Of a stretch of 64,000 nt of DNA, positions 16,121-25,015 are shown piece by piece. Position numbers and translations under genes: made by a program. The stretch spans positions 62,001 to 126,000 of the forward strand of contig NZ_PVTI01000004.1 in the NCBI RefSeq assembly GCF_003002895.1, in the 5' to 3' direction. The stretch's first letter is position 1, and each line of letters opens with the position of its first letter. Below the pieces are notes generated by a model. That model made no database searches. It was not told the origin of the DNA and saw nothing but the letters and a program-made list of their open reading frames with translations. Source of the DNA: Knoellia remsis. GTDB taxonomy: Bacteria > Actinomycetota > Actinomycetes > Actinomycetales > Dermatophilaceae.

Positions 16121-18073
16121 GTGTCCACCGCCTCCACCGACAACCTCGTCGGAGAGATTCTCGACGGCCGCTACCGGGTCCTCGAGCGTCTCGCCGACGG
16201 CGGGATGGCGACGGTCTACCTCGCGGTCGACACGCGCCTCGACCGCGAGGTCGCCCTCAAGGTCATGCGGCCACACCTCGCGCAGGACGAGGCGTTCCGG
16301 TCGCGCTTCCACCGTGAGGCCCGTTCCGCGGCGCGCCTGTCGCACCCCGGCATCGTTGCGGTCTTCGACCAAGGCGAGGACGACGGCGCGATGTTCCTCG
16401 CGATGGAGTACGTCCCGGGGCAGACCCTGCGCGAGGTGATCCGCGCCGAGGGTGGGCTCACCCCGCGGGCCGCCCTCGACATCATCGTGCCGGTGCTCGA
16501 CGCCCTCGGCGCGGCACACAGGGCCGGCATCGTCCATCGCGACGTCAAGCCCGAGAACGTCATCCTGCGCGAGGACGGCGCCGTCAAGGTGGCCGACTTC
16601 GGGCTCGCCCGCGCCGTCACGTCCCAGACCGTCACGTCGTCGTCGGGCCTGCTGCTCGGCACGGTGTCCTACCTCTCCCCCGAGCAGGTCGAGCGCGGCA
16701 TCGCCGACGCCCGCAGCGACGTGTATGCCGCGGGGCTCGTCCTGTTCGAGATGCTCACCGGGTCCAAGGCGTTCGACGGGGACACGGCGATCAACGTCGC
16801 CTACCAGCACGTCCACGGGGGCGCGCCGCGGCTGAGCTCGCGGATGCCGGACGCGCCCGACGTCCTCGACGAGCTCGTCGCGGCCGCGACCTCTCGCGAC
16901 CCGGACGAGCGTCCCGTCGACGCGGCCGCCTTCGCCGCGATGGCGCGGACGGCGCGGCGAGAGCTCACGCCCGGTGAGCTCGACGACCGCCCGGCCACCG
17001 CGGCCGACGGCGAGTCCACCCTGGCCCGCACGACCGCACTCCCGCTCGAGCGACCGACGCGCGACCAGACCCCGGCCACCGTCGCGGCTGCCCCCGTGGA
17101 CGGTCCGTCCCTGCGCGAGCAGGTGCGCGGGGCCCCTCCCGCGACGGCGGGTGTCGCGACGCGCCCGGCGCGCGACCCCGGACTGCGGCGCCGCGCGGTG
17201 TGGCCGTGGCTGCTCGTCGTGGTCTCGGCAGCCATCGCCGCCGTCACCGCATGGTTCTTCCTCGCCGGCCCGGGCGCCCCGACGATCGTGCCCGCCGTCG
17301 TGAACCAGCCGCTGGCGGCCGCCGAGGCGAGCCTGCGCGCCCAGCACCTCGACCCCAACGCCGAGGAGGCGTTCAGCGAGACCGTCGCCAAGGGCCTCGT
17401 CATCTCGACCGACCCCGTCGCGAGCCGCGAGGTGCGGCGCGGCACCGCCGTCACCGTCGTCGTCTCCAAGGGGCCGGAGCGGTATGCCGTCCCGCCCCTC
17501 GCCGGGGTGACCCTCGCCGAGGCCCGCCAGCGTCTCGGCGACCTCAACCTCACCGCGGGGAAGGTCACCGAGAAGTTCGACGAGAAGGTCCCCGAGGGTC
17601 AGGTCATCGCCACCGACCCCAAGGCGGGCACGGCCCTCAAGCGCGACGCCGCCGTGGCCCTCACGGTGAGCAAGGGACGCCAGCCGATCGAGGTCACGAA
17701 CTTCACCGGCAAGCCGCTCGACACCGCGAAGGCCTCACTCGAGAAGGCCGGACTGTCACTCGAGGTCTCGGGCGAGCAGAACCACGACACGATCCCGGCC
17801 GGGTCGATCATCAGCCAGGACCCGACCGGTGGCACGCTGTTCAAGGGCGGCAAGGTCACCGTCGTCGTCTCCAAGGGTCCGGTGCTCGTCGCCGTCCCGG
17901 ACGTCACCCGCAAGCAGGTCGGCGAGGCGACGCAGATCCTCGAGGCGGCCGGGTTCAAGGTCGCGGTGCGCCAGGCGATCCCGGGCCTCAACTTCGGGAC
18001 GGTCCAGGCGATGGACCCGGCGGCGGGGACGCAGCTGCCCAAGGGCTCGACGGTCACCCTGACGACGGTCTGA
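16121..18073 (+). CDS. pknL: PASTA-domain Ser/Thr protein kinase (PknL/PknB type)
   Basis: A 650-residue membrane kinase. The Hanks-type domain (about 15-275) has GGMATVYLA, Lys in VALKVM, HRDVKPEN (about 137), DFG in VADFGLA (about 157) and a Thr/Ser-rich activation loop ending SYLSPEQ. One transmembrane helix (about 361-382) is followed by four extracellular PASTA repeats (about 385-452, 453-520, 521-588, 589-650), expected to sense muropeptides or lipid II. GTG 16121 is chosen for the -10 six nt upstream; an alternative GTG 16055 overlaps the LysM stop and adds 22 residues. Synteny (idsA, Rv2175c, aroG) matches pknL, though M. tuberculosis PknL lacks PASTA repeats. Confidence 0.9.
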   Translation: MSTASTDNLVGEILDGRYRVLERLADGGMATVYLAVDTRLDREVALKVMRPHLAQDEAFRSRFHREARSAARLSHPGIVAVFDQGEDDGAMFLAMEYVPGQTLREVIRAEGGLTPRAALDIIVPVLDALGAAHRAGIVHRDVKPENVILREDGAVKVADFGLARAVTSQTVTSSSGLLLGTVSYLSPEQVERGIADARSDVYAAGLVLFEMLTGSKAFDGDTAINVAYQHVHGGAPRLSSRMPDAPDVLDELVAAATSRDPDERPVDAAAFAAMARTARRELTPGELDDRPATAADGESTLARTTALPLERPTRDQTPATVAAAPVDGPSLREQVRGAPPATAGVATRPARDPGLRRRAVWPWLLVVVSAAIAAVTAWFFLAGPGAPTIVPAVVNQPLAAAEASLRAQHLDPNAEEAFSETVAKGLVISTDPVASREVRRGTAVTVVVSKGPERYAVPPLAGVTLAEARQRLGDLNLTAGKVTEKFDEKVPEGQVIATDPKAGTALKRDAAVALTVSKGRQPIEVTNFTGKPLDTAKASLEKAGLSLEVSGEQNHDTIPAGSIISQDPTGGTLFKGGKVTVVVSKGPVLVAVPDVTRKQVGEATQILEAAGFKVAVRQAIPGLNFGTVQAMDPAAGTQLPKGSTVTLTTV

Positions 18074-18074
18074 G

Positions 18075-19013
18075 GTGACCCGTCCCGCTCCCGCCCCCGC
18101 GGTGGACAGGCACTCGCGTCTCGCCGTCCTGCTGCTCCTTGCCGTCACGGCCGTGTGGGGGTCGACGTTCTTCCTCATCCGTGACCTCGTCGAGCACGTG
18201 CCGTCGGCGGACTTCCTCGCCGTCCGGTTCGCGATCGCGGCCGTGCTCATGTTCGTCGTCTTCCACCGGCAGACGCTCGCGCTCACCCGGCGCCAGCTGG
18301 CGCTCGGCGCCGGACTCGGCGTGCTGTATGCCGTGGCGCAGCTCCTGCAGACCGTCGGCCTCGAAACGACGGCTGCCTCGGTGTCGGGGTTCCTCACGGG
18401 CACCTACATCGTGCTGACGCCGGTGCTCGGGGCGCTGCTGCTCAAGGACGAGATCCCGCGGACGGCCTGGGTCGCGGCGGTCATCGCCATGGTCGGCATC
18501 GGTGTGCTGTCGCTGTCCGGACTCGCCATGGGCTTCGGTGAGGCCCTCACGCTCGGCTCGGCCCTCGTCTACGCCCTGCACATCCTCGCGCTCGGCCGTT
18601 GGTCGACGGCGCGGACAGCCTTGGGGCTGTCGACGGTGCAGGCCGCCGTCATCGCGGTGGTCTGCGGGGCCGCGGCCCTGCCGGACGGGCTCACGCTGCC
18701 CGCGACGGGTGGGCAGTGGATGTCGTTGCTCTACATGGCCGTGGTTGCGGGGGCCGGAGCGCTGATCGCGCAGACGTGGGCACAGGCGCACCTCACGGCG
18801 ACCCGGGCGGCGATCGTCATGGCGATGGAGCCCGTCTTCGCCGCCCTCTTCGCCGTGCTGCTCGGCGGCGAGTCCGTGACGTGGCGGCTCCTCGTGGGTG
18901 GCTCGCTCGTCCTCGGTGCGATGTACCTCGTCGAGCTGCGCGCCACCTCCCATGACGACGACCTCACCGCTCTCGAGGACCCGCCCGCCGAAGCGCTGCA
19001 CCACGACGTCTGA
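18075..19013 (+). CDS. EamA/DMT-family transporter
   Basis: A 312-residue integral membrane protein with ten predicted hydrophobic segments forming two EamA repeats. The first repeat begins LLLLAVTAVWGSTFFLIRD and the second LAMGFGEALTLGSALVYAL; MAMEPVFAALFAVLLGGE is the classic second-repeat end. Probably an exporter of small metabolites; substrate unknown. GTG 18075 starts one base after the kinase stop, so it is likely translated from the same mRNA. It converges on the HNH gene with 15 bp between stops. Confidence 0.82.
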   Translation: MTRPAPAPAVDRHSRLAVLLLLAVTAVWGSTFFLIRDLVEHVPSADFLAVRFAIAAVLMFVVFHRQTLALTRRQLALGAGLGVLYAVAQLLQTVGLETTAASVSGFLTGTYIVLTPVLGALLLKDEIPRTAWVAAVIAMVGIGVLSLSGLAMGFGEALTLGSALVYALHILALGRWSTARTALGLSTVQAAVIAVVCGAAALPDGLTLPATGGQWMSLLYMAVVAGAGALIAQTWAQAHLTATRAAIVMAMEPVFAALFAVLLGGESVTWRLLVGGSLVLGAMYLVELRATSHDDDLTALEDPPAEALHHDV

Positions 19014-19028
19014 GCAGTCGACCTACAC

Positions 19029-21026
19029 CTAGAACGGCGGCTCCTCGACGACGGGCGCACCGTGCGCAGCCACCGCAGCCTGCTGCGCGGTGCGATATGC
19101 CGCCGAATCGAGAACGAACGCATCGAGCCACGGTGGCGCCGGATCCTGCTGGAGGTCCCGGCGACCAGGTGGTGTCGGCTCGAGCTGTCGGCGTCGCGGA
19201 CTGACGAGGGCGAGGAACCGCTCCAGGGTGAGCTCGCCCAGCGTCGCCGCGTCGGCGGCCTGCGTGCGCCGCCCGAGGACGACGCCAGCGACACCCGCGG
19301 ACTCGTCCACCGTGCCCATGCGCGCGGACAGGCTCGCGTCGCGCGGGCGTTCGGGCGCTCCGGCACGCTGCGACACGCTCGCACCGCCCGTCGATCCGCG
19401 CTCGGTGATCCCGTTCGGCGGCATGAGCCTGTCAAGGTGGTCCACCGGATAGGTGGTCATCGTCCGCCCGGTGGGGTCGGTCCAGTGCATGACGCCGTCG
19501 GGCTCGAGGCGCACACTCCATCCGGGACGTTGTTTGACCCGATGATGTCGTCGACATCCACACGCGAGATGTGCCGCGGTCGTCGGGCCGTCCGGCCAGG
19601 GGATGACATGGTCGAGGTCGCAGTCCCGCGCGGGGACCAGACACCCGGGGAAGCGACAGGTGCCGTCGCGGGCGCGCACGAGCCGTTGCAGCGCGGCGGA
19701 GGGTCGATACTGCGGCTCCACGCGCAAGCCGACCTCAGCCGCCCCCGGGTCATCTGCCACAGTCGCGCCGTCTGCCTCATGGGCACTGTCCGCAACAGTG
19801 TCGGTGGCGTGCATTTCGGCAGCCGCGTGGTTGTCCGCGGGGTCGGCGGGTCGCGGCCGGCCATGTCTTCGAGGAGCCAGGGACGCCGGCACGTACCCGG
19901 CGACCAGGGCGCCGGTGTCGGGGTCACAGGTGAGGGTCGTCGACTCCACGACCCGCACCACGTCGGGAAGTCGAGCCGGGTCGAGCGTGGTGGTGCCGGG
20001 TCTCCCGAGCCCGCCGGCCTCGACCACCCCGCCCGCAACGAAGGCGGTGGTCCGGGCCGCGTCCACAGCCCCGGGGTTGCCGTTGTCACGCCCTTCCGCG
20101 CTCCCTGGTCCGTCGGCAGAGGGTGCACGCACCGCCCCACCGGCCGCCGCCGCGTCGAGCTCCGCCTGCACGCCCACACCCGAAGTTCCTGCGGGGACTG
20201 TCGCGTGCAGGTGCACCGTCACCGACGTCCGGTCCAGCACGAGCTCGGCCAACGCGTCGGCCCGCGCCTGCTCCAGCGTCAGCGTCGTGTCCGTTCGCTG
20301 CAGCTGATGGGCCCGCTCGTCCACCGCCGCCCACATCGGCAACGACGTCTCCACCGGGAGCCGGGCGAACCACTGATCCGCTGCCGGCCCGTCCGCGCGA
20401 CGGCTCACGCACCGCGCCCGCCGCGCCCGCTCACCGTCTCCGGCCGCAACGGACGGGTCGATGCGCCGCACCAGCCGGGCGGTGCGCGCACTCAGCGGCC
20501 CCGCCGTCTCGCCCCACCGGCCGCGCTTCGTGAACAGGTCCGCCAGCCGGTCCACCGTCTCCCGAGCCACTGACTCGTCCTCCGTCACCCGCAGCTCGGC
20601 GGTGACCAGCCGTGTCCGCCAAGCGTCCAGCTCCCCCGAACCACCGGCGTCGAGCAGCCGCGGCGTCACCCGTGTCTGGTGGACCGCGTCCTCGACCCTC
20701 CGTGTGGCCACGGGCACCGACACGCCCAGACGATCGGCGACCAGCGACGCCGCCTCATCACTGATGTGTCCCAGTGCGTGCCGCTTCCACACCCAGCCCC
20801 GAGGCGCGTCCGGAGCCGGCTCCTCATCGTGAGCAGCCACGTGCGCCAACGCCCGCGACTGCACCGCGGCCGCGACGTTCTGCACGTGCTGCATCTCCTC
20901 GACGAGCTCCAACAGCCCCGGCAGTTCCATGGACCCAGCACCACCCTCCGCAGCAGGCGCCGACACCGCGGCGTACAGCCGCTGCATCGCGTCAACCACT
21001 CCGGTGAGGTCCATGACCCCACTCAA
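19029..21026 (-). CDS. DUF222 / HNH endonuclease (13E12 repeat family) protein
   Basis: A 665-residue protein: an N-terminal DUF222 helical region (about 20-330) with VETSLPMWAAVDERAHQL, a variable acidic/Ala-rich middle, and a C-terminal HNH segment around 450-510 (CRFPGCLVPARDCDLDHV, then ACGCRRHHRVK). This is the 13E12 repeat family, often present in several diverged copies in actinobacteria. Biochemistry is poorly known; nuclease activity is inferred from HNH. The start is TTG 21026 or ATG 21014. It interrupts the otherwise conserved pknL-aroG order, the interval where M. tuberculosis carries the transposase gene Rv2177c. Confidence 0.82.
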   Translation of the reverse strand: MSGVMDLTGVVDAMQRLYAAVSAPAAEGGAGSMELPGLLELVEEMQHVQNVAAAVQSRALAHVAAHDEEPAPDAPRGWVWKRHALGHISDEAASLVADRLGVSVPVATRRVEDAVHQTRVTPRLLDAGGSGELDAWRTRLVTAELRVTEDESVARETVDRLADLFTKRGRWGETAGPLSARTARLVRRIDPSVAAGDGERARRARCVSRRADGPAADQWFARLPVETSLPMWAAVDERAHQLQRTDTTLTLEQARADALAELVLDRTSVTVHLHATVPAGTSGVGVQAELDAAAAGGAVRAPSADGPGSAEGRDNGNPGAVDAARTTAFVAGGVVEAGGLGRPGTTTLDPARLPDVVRVVESTTLTCDPDTGALVAGYVPASLAPRRHGRPRPADPADNHAAAEMHATDTVADSAHEADGATVADDPGAAEVGLRVEPQYRPSAALQRLVRARDGTCRFPGCLVPARDCDLDHVIPWPDGPTTAAHLACGCRRHHRVKQRPGWSVRLEPDGVMHWTDPTGRTMTTYPVDHLDRLMPPNGITERGSTGGASVSQRAGAPERPRDASLSARMGTVDESAGVAGVVLGRRTQAADAATLGELTLERFLALVSPRRRQLEPTPPGRRDLQQDPAPPWLDAFVLDSAAYRTAQQAAVAAHGAPVVEEPPF

Positions 21027-21147
21027 ACACCGACCACCGACAGCGCCTTCGCGCCGAGTTCCGGGAAGGCCACGCCGGCGGCGGAAACGTCACCGAGCCG
21101 TCGCCTGTCGTTCAGCATCCGCCGGGCACGAACGGCCCGGGGCGCCC

Positions 21148-21153
21148 TAGTCT
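21148..21153 (+). promoter_or_regulatory. -10 element of the DUF4375-like gene (leaderless)
   Basis: TAGTCT, then CGCTCCC, then ATG 21161. Confidence 0.45.
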
Positions 21154-21160
21154 CGCTCCC

Positions 21161-21796
21161 ATGCGCACCGACGGTCAGCAGGACGGCCAGCAGTCCTTCG
21201 ACGCGGTCGAGTACCCGGACGACCTCATCGACGACATCCTGCGCTGCGAGACGGACACAACGCGGCGCATGGTGCTCCCCCACAGCGCCGCGAACGGCAC
21301 CGACCGTGAGGTCGTCGACGGCAACGTCGCCGTCGTCAACACCGTCCTCGACCGCGTCGACAGCCCCGAGCACGTCTCGCGTGACGCCCTGCGCAGCTAC
21401 TACGCCGACCTCTACGAGGCGACCGTGACGACCTCCGGCATCGCGGCCTACCTCGAGCTCGCCGGTGGCCGCCGTGACGTCACCGACCACGTCCTGCAGG
21501 GCCTGCGGCTCATGGGCGCCGACGAGCACGTCGACCTGCTGCGGCGCGCGCTCACGTCGCCGCCCGGCGCCAACACCGCCGATCTCGACGCCGAGTTCGC
21601 GACGCTCCAGCAGTCCGATCCCATCGTGGCGCGCAACGCCGAGTGGCTGCGCACCCTGGGCAGCGTCGATGTCGTCGGGGACGACCGCGTGGGCACCGCT
21701 CTCGACATCCTCCTCCAGGGCGAGGAGCACAGCGCGGATGCGCCCCCGGTCGCGGGCGTCCTGCGCTGGCGGGGCGTCAGCGCAGCAGGTCGCTGA
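21161..21796 (+). CDS. Hypothetical protein, DMP19/DUF4375-like
   Basis: A 211-residue soluble protein. The middle (YADLYEATVTTSGIAAYLEL, then LQGLRLMGADEHVDLLRRAL) resembles the DMP19/DUF4375 helical repeat pattern, in which a xGGxxxY segment is followed by an LxxIGA helix; the first motif is degenerate here. DMP19 proteins in some Gram-negative bacteria mimic DNA, but nothing supports that here beyond weak similarity. ATG 21161 has a TANNNT box 7 nt upstream. Its 3' end overlaps ltaE on the other strand by 20 bp. Confidence 0.45.
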   Translation: MRTDGQQDGQQSFDAVEYPDDLIDDILRCETDTTRRMVLPHSAANGTDREVVDGNVAVVNTVLDRVDSPEHVSRDALRSYYADLYEATVTTSGIAAYLELAGGRRDVTDHVLQGLRLMGADEHVDLLRRALTSPPGANTADLDAEFATLQQSDPIVARNAEWLRTLGSVDVVGDDRVGTALDILLQGEEHSADAPPVAGVLRWRGVSAAGR

Positions 21797-22820
21797 AGAC
21801 CTCGGTCGCCGCGTCGGTCCCGACGTCGTCGACGTCGAGGTGCCACACCAGGCGCACCGCGCTCGGTCCGGCGGCATACGTCCGTATGCCGCGCGCGGCC
21901 GCTGCGTCGACGAGTTCCGTTGGCGTCCAACGGGTTTCGGTCAGGTCGAGCATGACGATGTTGGTCTCGACCGCCCCGGGAGAGACGACCGACGGCGCGA
22001 CCTCACCGACCGCTGCGGCGAACCGTCCGGCCCTCGCGTGGTCGTCGGCGAGCCGCTCGACGTGGTGGTCGAGGGCGTGCAGGCCCGCAGCCGCGAGGAT
22101 GCCCACCTGACGCATCCCGCCACCAAAACGCTTGCGCCACACCCGCGCTCGCTCCATGAGCTCGCGCGAGCCGACGAGCACCGACCCGACGGGAGCGCCC
22201 AGCCCCTTGGACAGGCAGACGCTCACGGTGTCGAACTCGCGCCCGTAGTCGGCGAGTGGCACACCCGTCGCGACGTGCGCGTTCCAGAGGCGTGCCCCGT
22301 CGAGGTGCATCGCGACCCCGGCCTCGCGGCTCACCGACCGCACCTCCCGGATCACCTCGAGCGGCTGCACCGTGCCCCCGCCGAAGTTGTGTGTGTTCTC
22401 GACGACGATGAGCGCGGTCCCGACCTGATACGGCCCGGCGCCGACGCTCATCAGCCCGAGCGGGCCGGCCGGCTCGAGCCGCCCCCGCACACTCGCCCAC
22501 GACCGCGACGAGATGCCGGACAGCACGGCCGCGGCACCCAGCTCGGCCCGCAGCACGTGCGCGAGCGAGTCCGCGATGACCTCCTGACCGGCCTCGACGT
22601 GCAGCCGCATCCCGAGCTGGTTGGCCATCGAGCCGGTCGGCGTGAACAGGCCCGCCTCGTGACCCAGCAGCCCGGCCACCCGCGCCTCGAGCTCCACCAC
22701 CGTCGGGTCCTCGCCGAAGACGTCATCCCCCACAGGCGCCTCCGCCATCGCCCGGCGCATCGCCTCGGTCGGCTGGGTCACCGTGTCGGACAGCAGGTCC
22801 GCGACGAACACACCCGGCAT
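21777..22820 (-). CDS. ltaE: Low-specificity L-threonine aldolase
   Basis: A PLP enzyme (fold type I, about 347 residues) cleaving L-threonine/allo-threonine to glycine and acetaldehyde. Seen: LLSDTVTQPTEAMR at the start, VGDDVFGEDPTV, ENTHNFGGGTV, MHLDGARLWNA and the PLP-Lys motif CLSKGLGAPVGSVL. ATG 22820 is chosen for GGCGAGG upstream; a GTG at 22868, 4 nt after the aroG stop, would add 16 residues and couple translation. Same strand as aroG, so probably co-transcribed. Confidence 0.87.
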   Translation of the reverse strand: MPGVFVADLLSDTVTQPTEAMRRAMAEAPVGDDVFGEDPTVVELEARVAGLLGHEAGLFTPTGSMANQLGMRLHVEAGQEVIADSLAHVLRAELGAAAVLSGISSRSWASVRGRLEPAGPLGLMSVGAGPYQVGTALIVVENTHNFGGGTVQPLEVIREVRSVSREAGVAMHLDGARLWNAHVATGVPLADYGREFDTVSVCLSKGLGAPVGSVLVGSRELMERARVWRKRFGGGMRQVGILAAAGLHALDHHVERLADDHARAGRFAAAVGEVAPSVVSPGAVETNIVMLDLTETRWTPTELVDAAAARGIRTYAAGPSAVRLVWHLDVDDVGTDAATEVFSDLLR

Positions 22821-22872
22821 ACGAGACGCCTCGCCCGACGCGGCGCCGCCGCGCGCACCCGTGACCACGACG

Positions 22873-24225
22873 TCAGTCGCGGCCGAGCATCTCGGCGACG
22901 AGGAACGCCAGCTCGAGGCTCTGCTGGTGGTTCAGGCGCGGGTCGCACACCGACTCGTAGCGCTGGGAGAGGTCGGCGTCGAGGATCTTCTCCGAGCCGC
23001 CGAGGCACTCGGTGACGTCGTTGCCGGTGAGCTCGACGTGCAGGCCGCCGGGCACCGTGCCGAGTCCCTGGTGGACCTCGAAGAACCCGCGGACCTCGTC
23101 GACGACGTCGTCGAAGTCACGAGTCTTGTAGCCGGACGCCGACTCGAAGGTGTTGCCGTGCATGGGGTCGCAGACCCACGTCACCGCGGCGCCGCTCGCG
23201 GTGACCTTCTCGACGATCGCCGGCAGTGCCTCACGGATGCGGCCGGCACCCATGCGGGTGATGAAGGTCAGCCGGCCCGGCGTGCGCTCGGGGTCGACGA
23301 GGTCGATCATCCGCAGCAGGTCGTCGAGCTGGGCGTTCGCCGAGACCTTGACGCCGATCGGGTTGTGCACCTTGCTCACGAAGTCGAGGTGGGCGCCGCC
23401 GAGGTCACGGGTGCGCTCTCCGACCCAGATGAAGTGGCCGGAGGTGTCGTAGAGGTCGCCGGTGCGGGAGTCGACGCGCGTCAACGGCCGCTCGTAGTCG
23501 AGGACGAGTGCCTCGTGCGCGGCGAAGAACTCGGTCGTGCGCATCGCCTCGAAGTCGGCGCCGCACGCAGCCATGAACTTCATCGCCTTGTCGATGTCGC
23601 GGGCGAGCTTCTCGTAGCGCTGGTTCGCGGCGTTCGCGACGAAGCCGCGGTTCCAGTCGTGGACGTGGCGCAGGTCGGCGAAGCCACCGGTCGTGAAGGC
23701 CCGCACGAGGTTCAGCGTCGCGCTGCTCGCGTGGTAGGCCTTGACGAGGCGCTGCGGGTCCGGGGTGCGCGCGGCCTGCGTGAACTCGAAGTCGTTGACC
23801 ATGTCGCCGCGGTAGGCCGGCAGGGTGACGCCCTCGCGGGTCTCGGTGTTGCTCGAGCGCGGCTTGGCGAACTGCCCCGCCATGCGGCCGACCTTGACGA
23901 CGGGGACGGACGCGCCGTAGGTGAGGACGGCGGCCATCTGCAGGATCGTCTTGATCCGGTTCTTGATGTTGTCCGCGCTCGCTCCCGCGAAGGTCTCGGC
24001 GCAGTCGCCGCCCTGCAGGACGAAGGCCTCACCGCGGCTCGCGGCGGCCATCCGGTCGCGCAGCACGTCGCATTCGCCGGCGAAGACGAGCGGCGGATAG
24101 GTCCCGAGCTCGGCCACGGCGGCGTCGAGGGCGGAGCGGTCCGGCCACACCGGCTGCTGGGCAGCGGGCAGGGCGGTGCTCACCTCGGCGGGGGTGCGCA
24201 GGTCGGCGTCGGTCGTCGTGCTCAC
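22873..24225 (-). CDS. aroG: Class II DAHP synthase (3-deoxy-7-phosphoheptulonate synthase)
   Basis: First enzyme of the shikimate pathway, condensing PEP and erythrose 4-phosphate. At 450 residues it is the plant-like type II form of M. tuberculosis AroG (Rv2178c). Seen: FVLQGGDCAETF (metal-binding Cys75), KVGRMAGQFAKPRS, LPAYRGDMVN, ITRMGAGR, WVCDPMHGNT and HVELTGNDVTECLGG. GTG 24225 has TATCCT 6 nt upstream (leaderless). The next gene downstream is ltaE. Confidence 0.95.
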   Translation of the reverse strand: MSTTTDADLRTPAEVSTALPAAQQPVWPDRSALDAAVAELGTYPPLVFAGECDVLRDRMAAASRGEAFVLQGGDCAETFAGASADNIKNRIKTILQMAAVLTYGASVPVVKVGRMAGQFAKPRSSNTETREGVTLPAYRGDMVNDFEFTQAARTPDPQRLVKAYHASSATLNLVRAFTTGGFADLRHVHDWNRGFVANAANQRYEKLARDIDKAMKFMAACGADFEAMRTTEFFAAHEALVLDYERPLTRVDSRTGDLYDTSGHFIWVGERTRDLGGAHLDFVSKVHNPIGVKVSANAQLDDLLRMIDLVDPERTPGRLTFITRMGAGRIREALPAIVEKVTASGAAVTWVCDPMHGNTFESASGYKTRDFDDVVDEVRGFFEVHQGLGTVPGGLHVELTGNDVTECLGGSEKILDADLSQRYESVCDPRLNHQQSLELAFLVAEMLGRD

Positions 24226-24231
24226 CCGTCA

Positions 24232-24237
24232 AGGATA
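24232..24237 (-). promoter_or_regulatory. -10 element of aroG (leaderless)
   Basis: TATCCT on the minus strand, then TGACGG, then GTG 24225. Confidence 0.5.
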
Positions 24238-24277
24238 GGCGCGCGTGCGCGTGGGCCCGCCAGCGCCCGTATGCCGG

Positions 24278-25015
24278 TCAGTCGCCGACGCCCGCGGCGT
24301 CGCCGTTCGGGTCCTCGAGGCCGCGGGCGAGCGCGAACCGGACGAGCTCGACCCGGTTGTGCAGGTGGAGCTTGCCGAGGGTGTTCTGGACGTGGTTCTG
24401 CACGGTGCGGTGCGAGAGGACGAGCTCGGCGGCGATCTCCTTGTAGGACATGCCGGTCGCGACGAGCCGCAGCACCTCGGTCTCCCGCTCGGTGAGCTCG
24501 GGAATCGGCCGGTCGGCGGCGCGCTGCCGCTCCCCGGCGGCCGACGAGCGCGCCGCGTCACCGTCGCCCGCCGTCGCCATGCGTCGGAACTCCCCCAGCA
24601 CCAGCCCGGCCAGACCGGGGGTGAAGACCGCCTCGCCGCGTGCCGTCGCGACGACGGCGTCGACGATCTCGGTCGCCGAGGCCGACTTCACGAGGTAGCC
24701 GGTCGCTCCGGCCTTGATCGCGGCCAGGACGTCGAGCTGCTCGCCGCTCGCCGAGAGGATGAGCACCCGCGTCTCGAGGTCGCCGAGAGCGCGGCACACC
24801 TCGTCGCCGCGCATCCCGGGCAGGTTGAGGTCGAGGACGAGCACGTCGGGCCGGGTCGCCCGCGCGCGCCGCACCGTCGACGGCCCGTCGCCCGCGGTGG
24901 CGACGACGTCGAGCCCGGCCTCGACGAGGTCGCGCTCGAGCGCCCCGAGCCACAGGGGGTGGTCGTCGGCGACGAGGACGGTGGTGCGGGCCTCGGGAGG
25001 CGGCGACGCGGTCAT
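24278..25015 (-). CDS. NarL/LuxR-family response regulator
   Basis: A 245-residue regulator: an N-terminal receiver with phosphoacceptor Asp62 in VLVLDLNLPGMRGDEV, acidic pair VADDHP and the usual Thr/Lys pattern (LILSAS, GYLVKSA), then a LuxR helix-turn-helix (about 175-235; LTERETEVLRLVATGMSYKE, LSHRTVQNHV). Its ATG overlaps the stop of the sensor kinase gene by 4 nt (ATGA), so the pair forms one two-component system. The target promoters are unknown. Confidence 0.9.
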   Translation of the reverse strand: MTASPPPEARTTVLVADDHPLWLGALERDLVEAGLDVVATAGDGPSTVRRARATRPDVLVLDLNLPGMRGDEVCRALGDLETRVLILSASGEQLDVLAAIKAGATGYLVKSASATEIVDAVVATARGEAVFTPGLAGLVLGEFRRMATAGDGDAARSSAAGERQRAADRPIPELTERETEVLRLVATGMSYKEIAAELVLSHRTVQNHVQNTLGKLHLHNRVELVRFALARGLEDPNGDAAGVGD

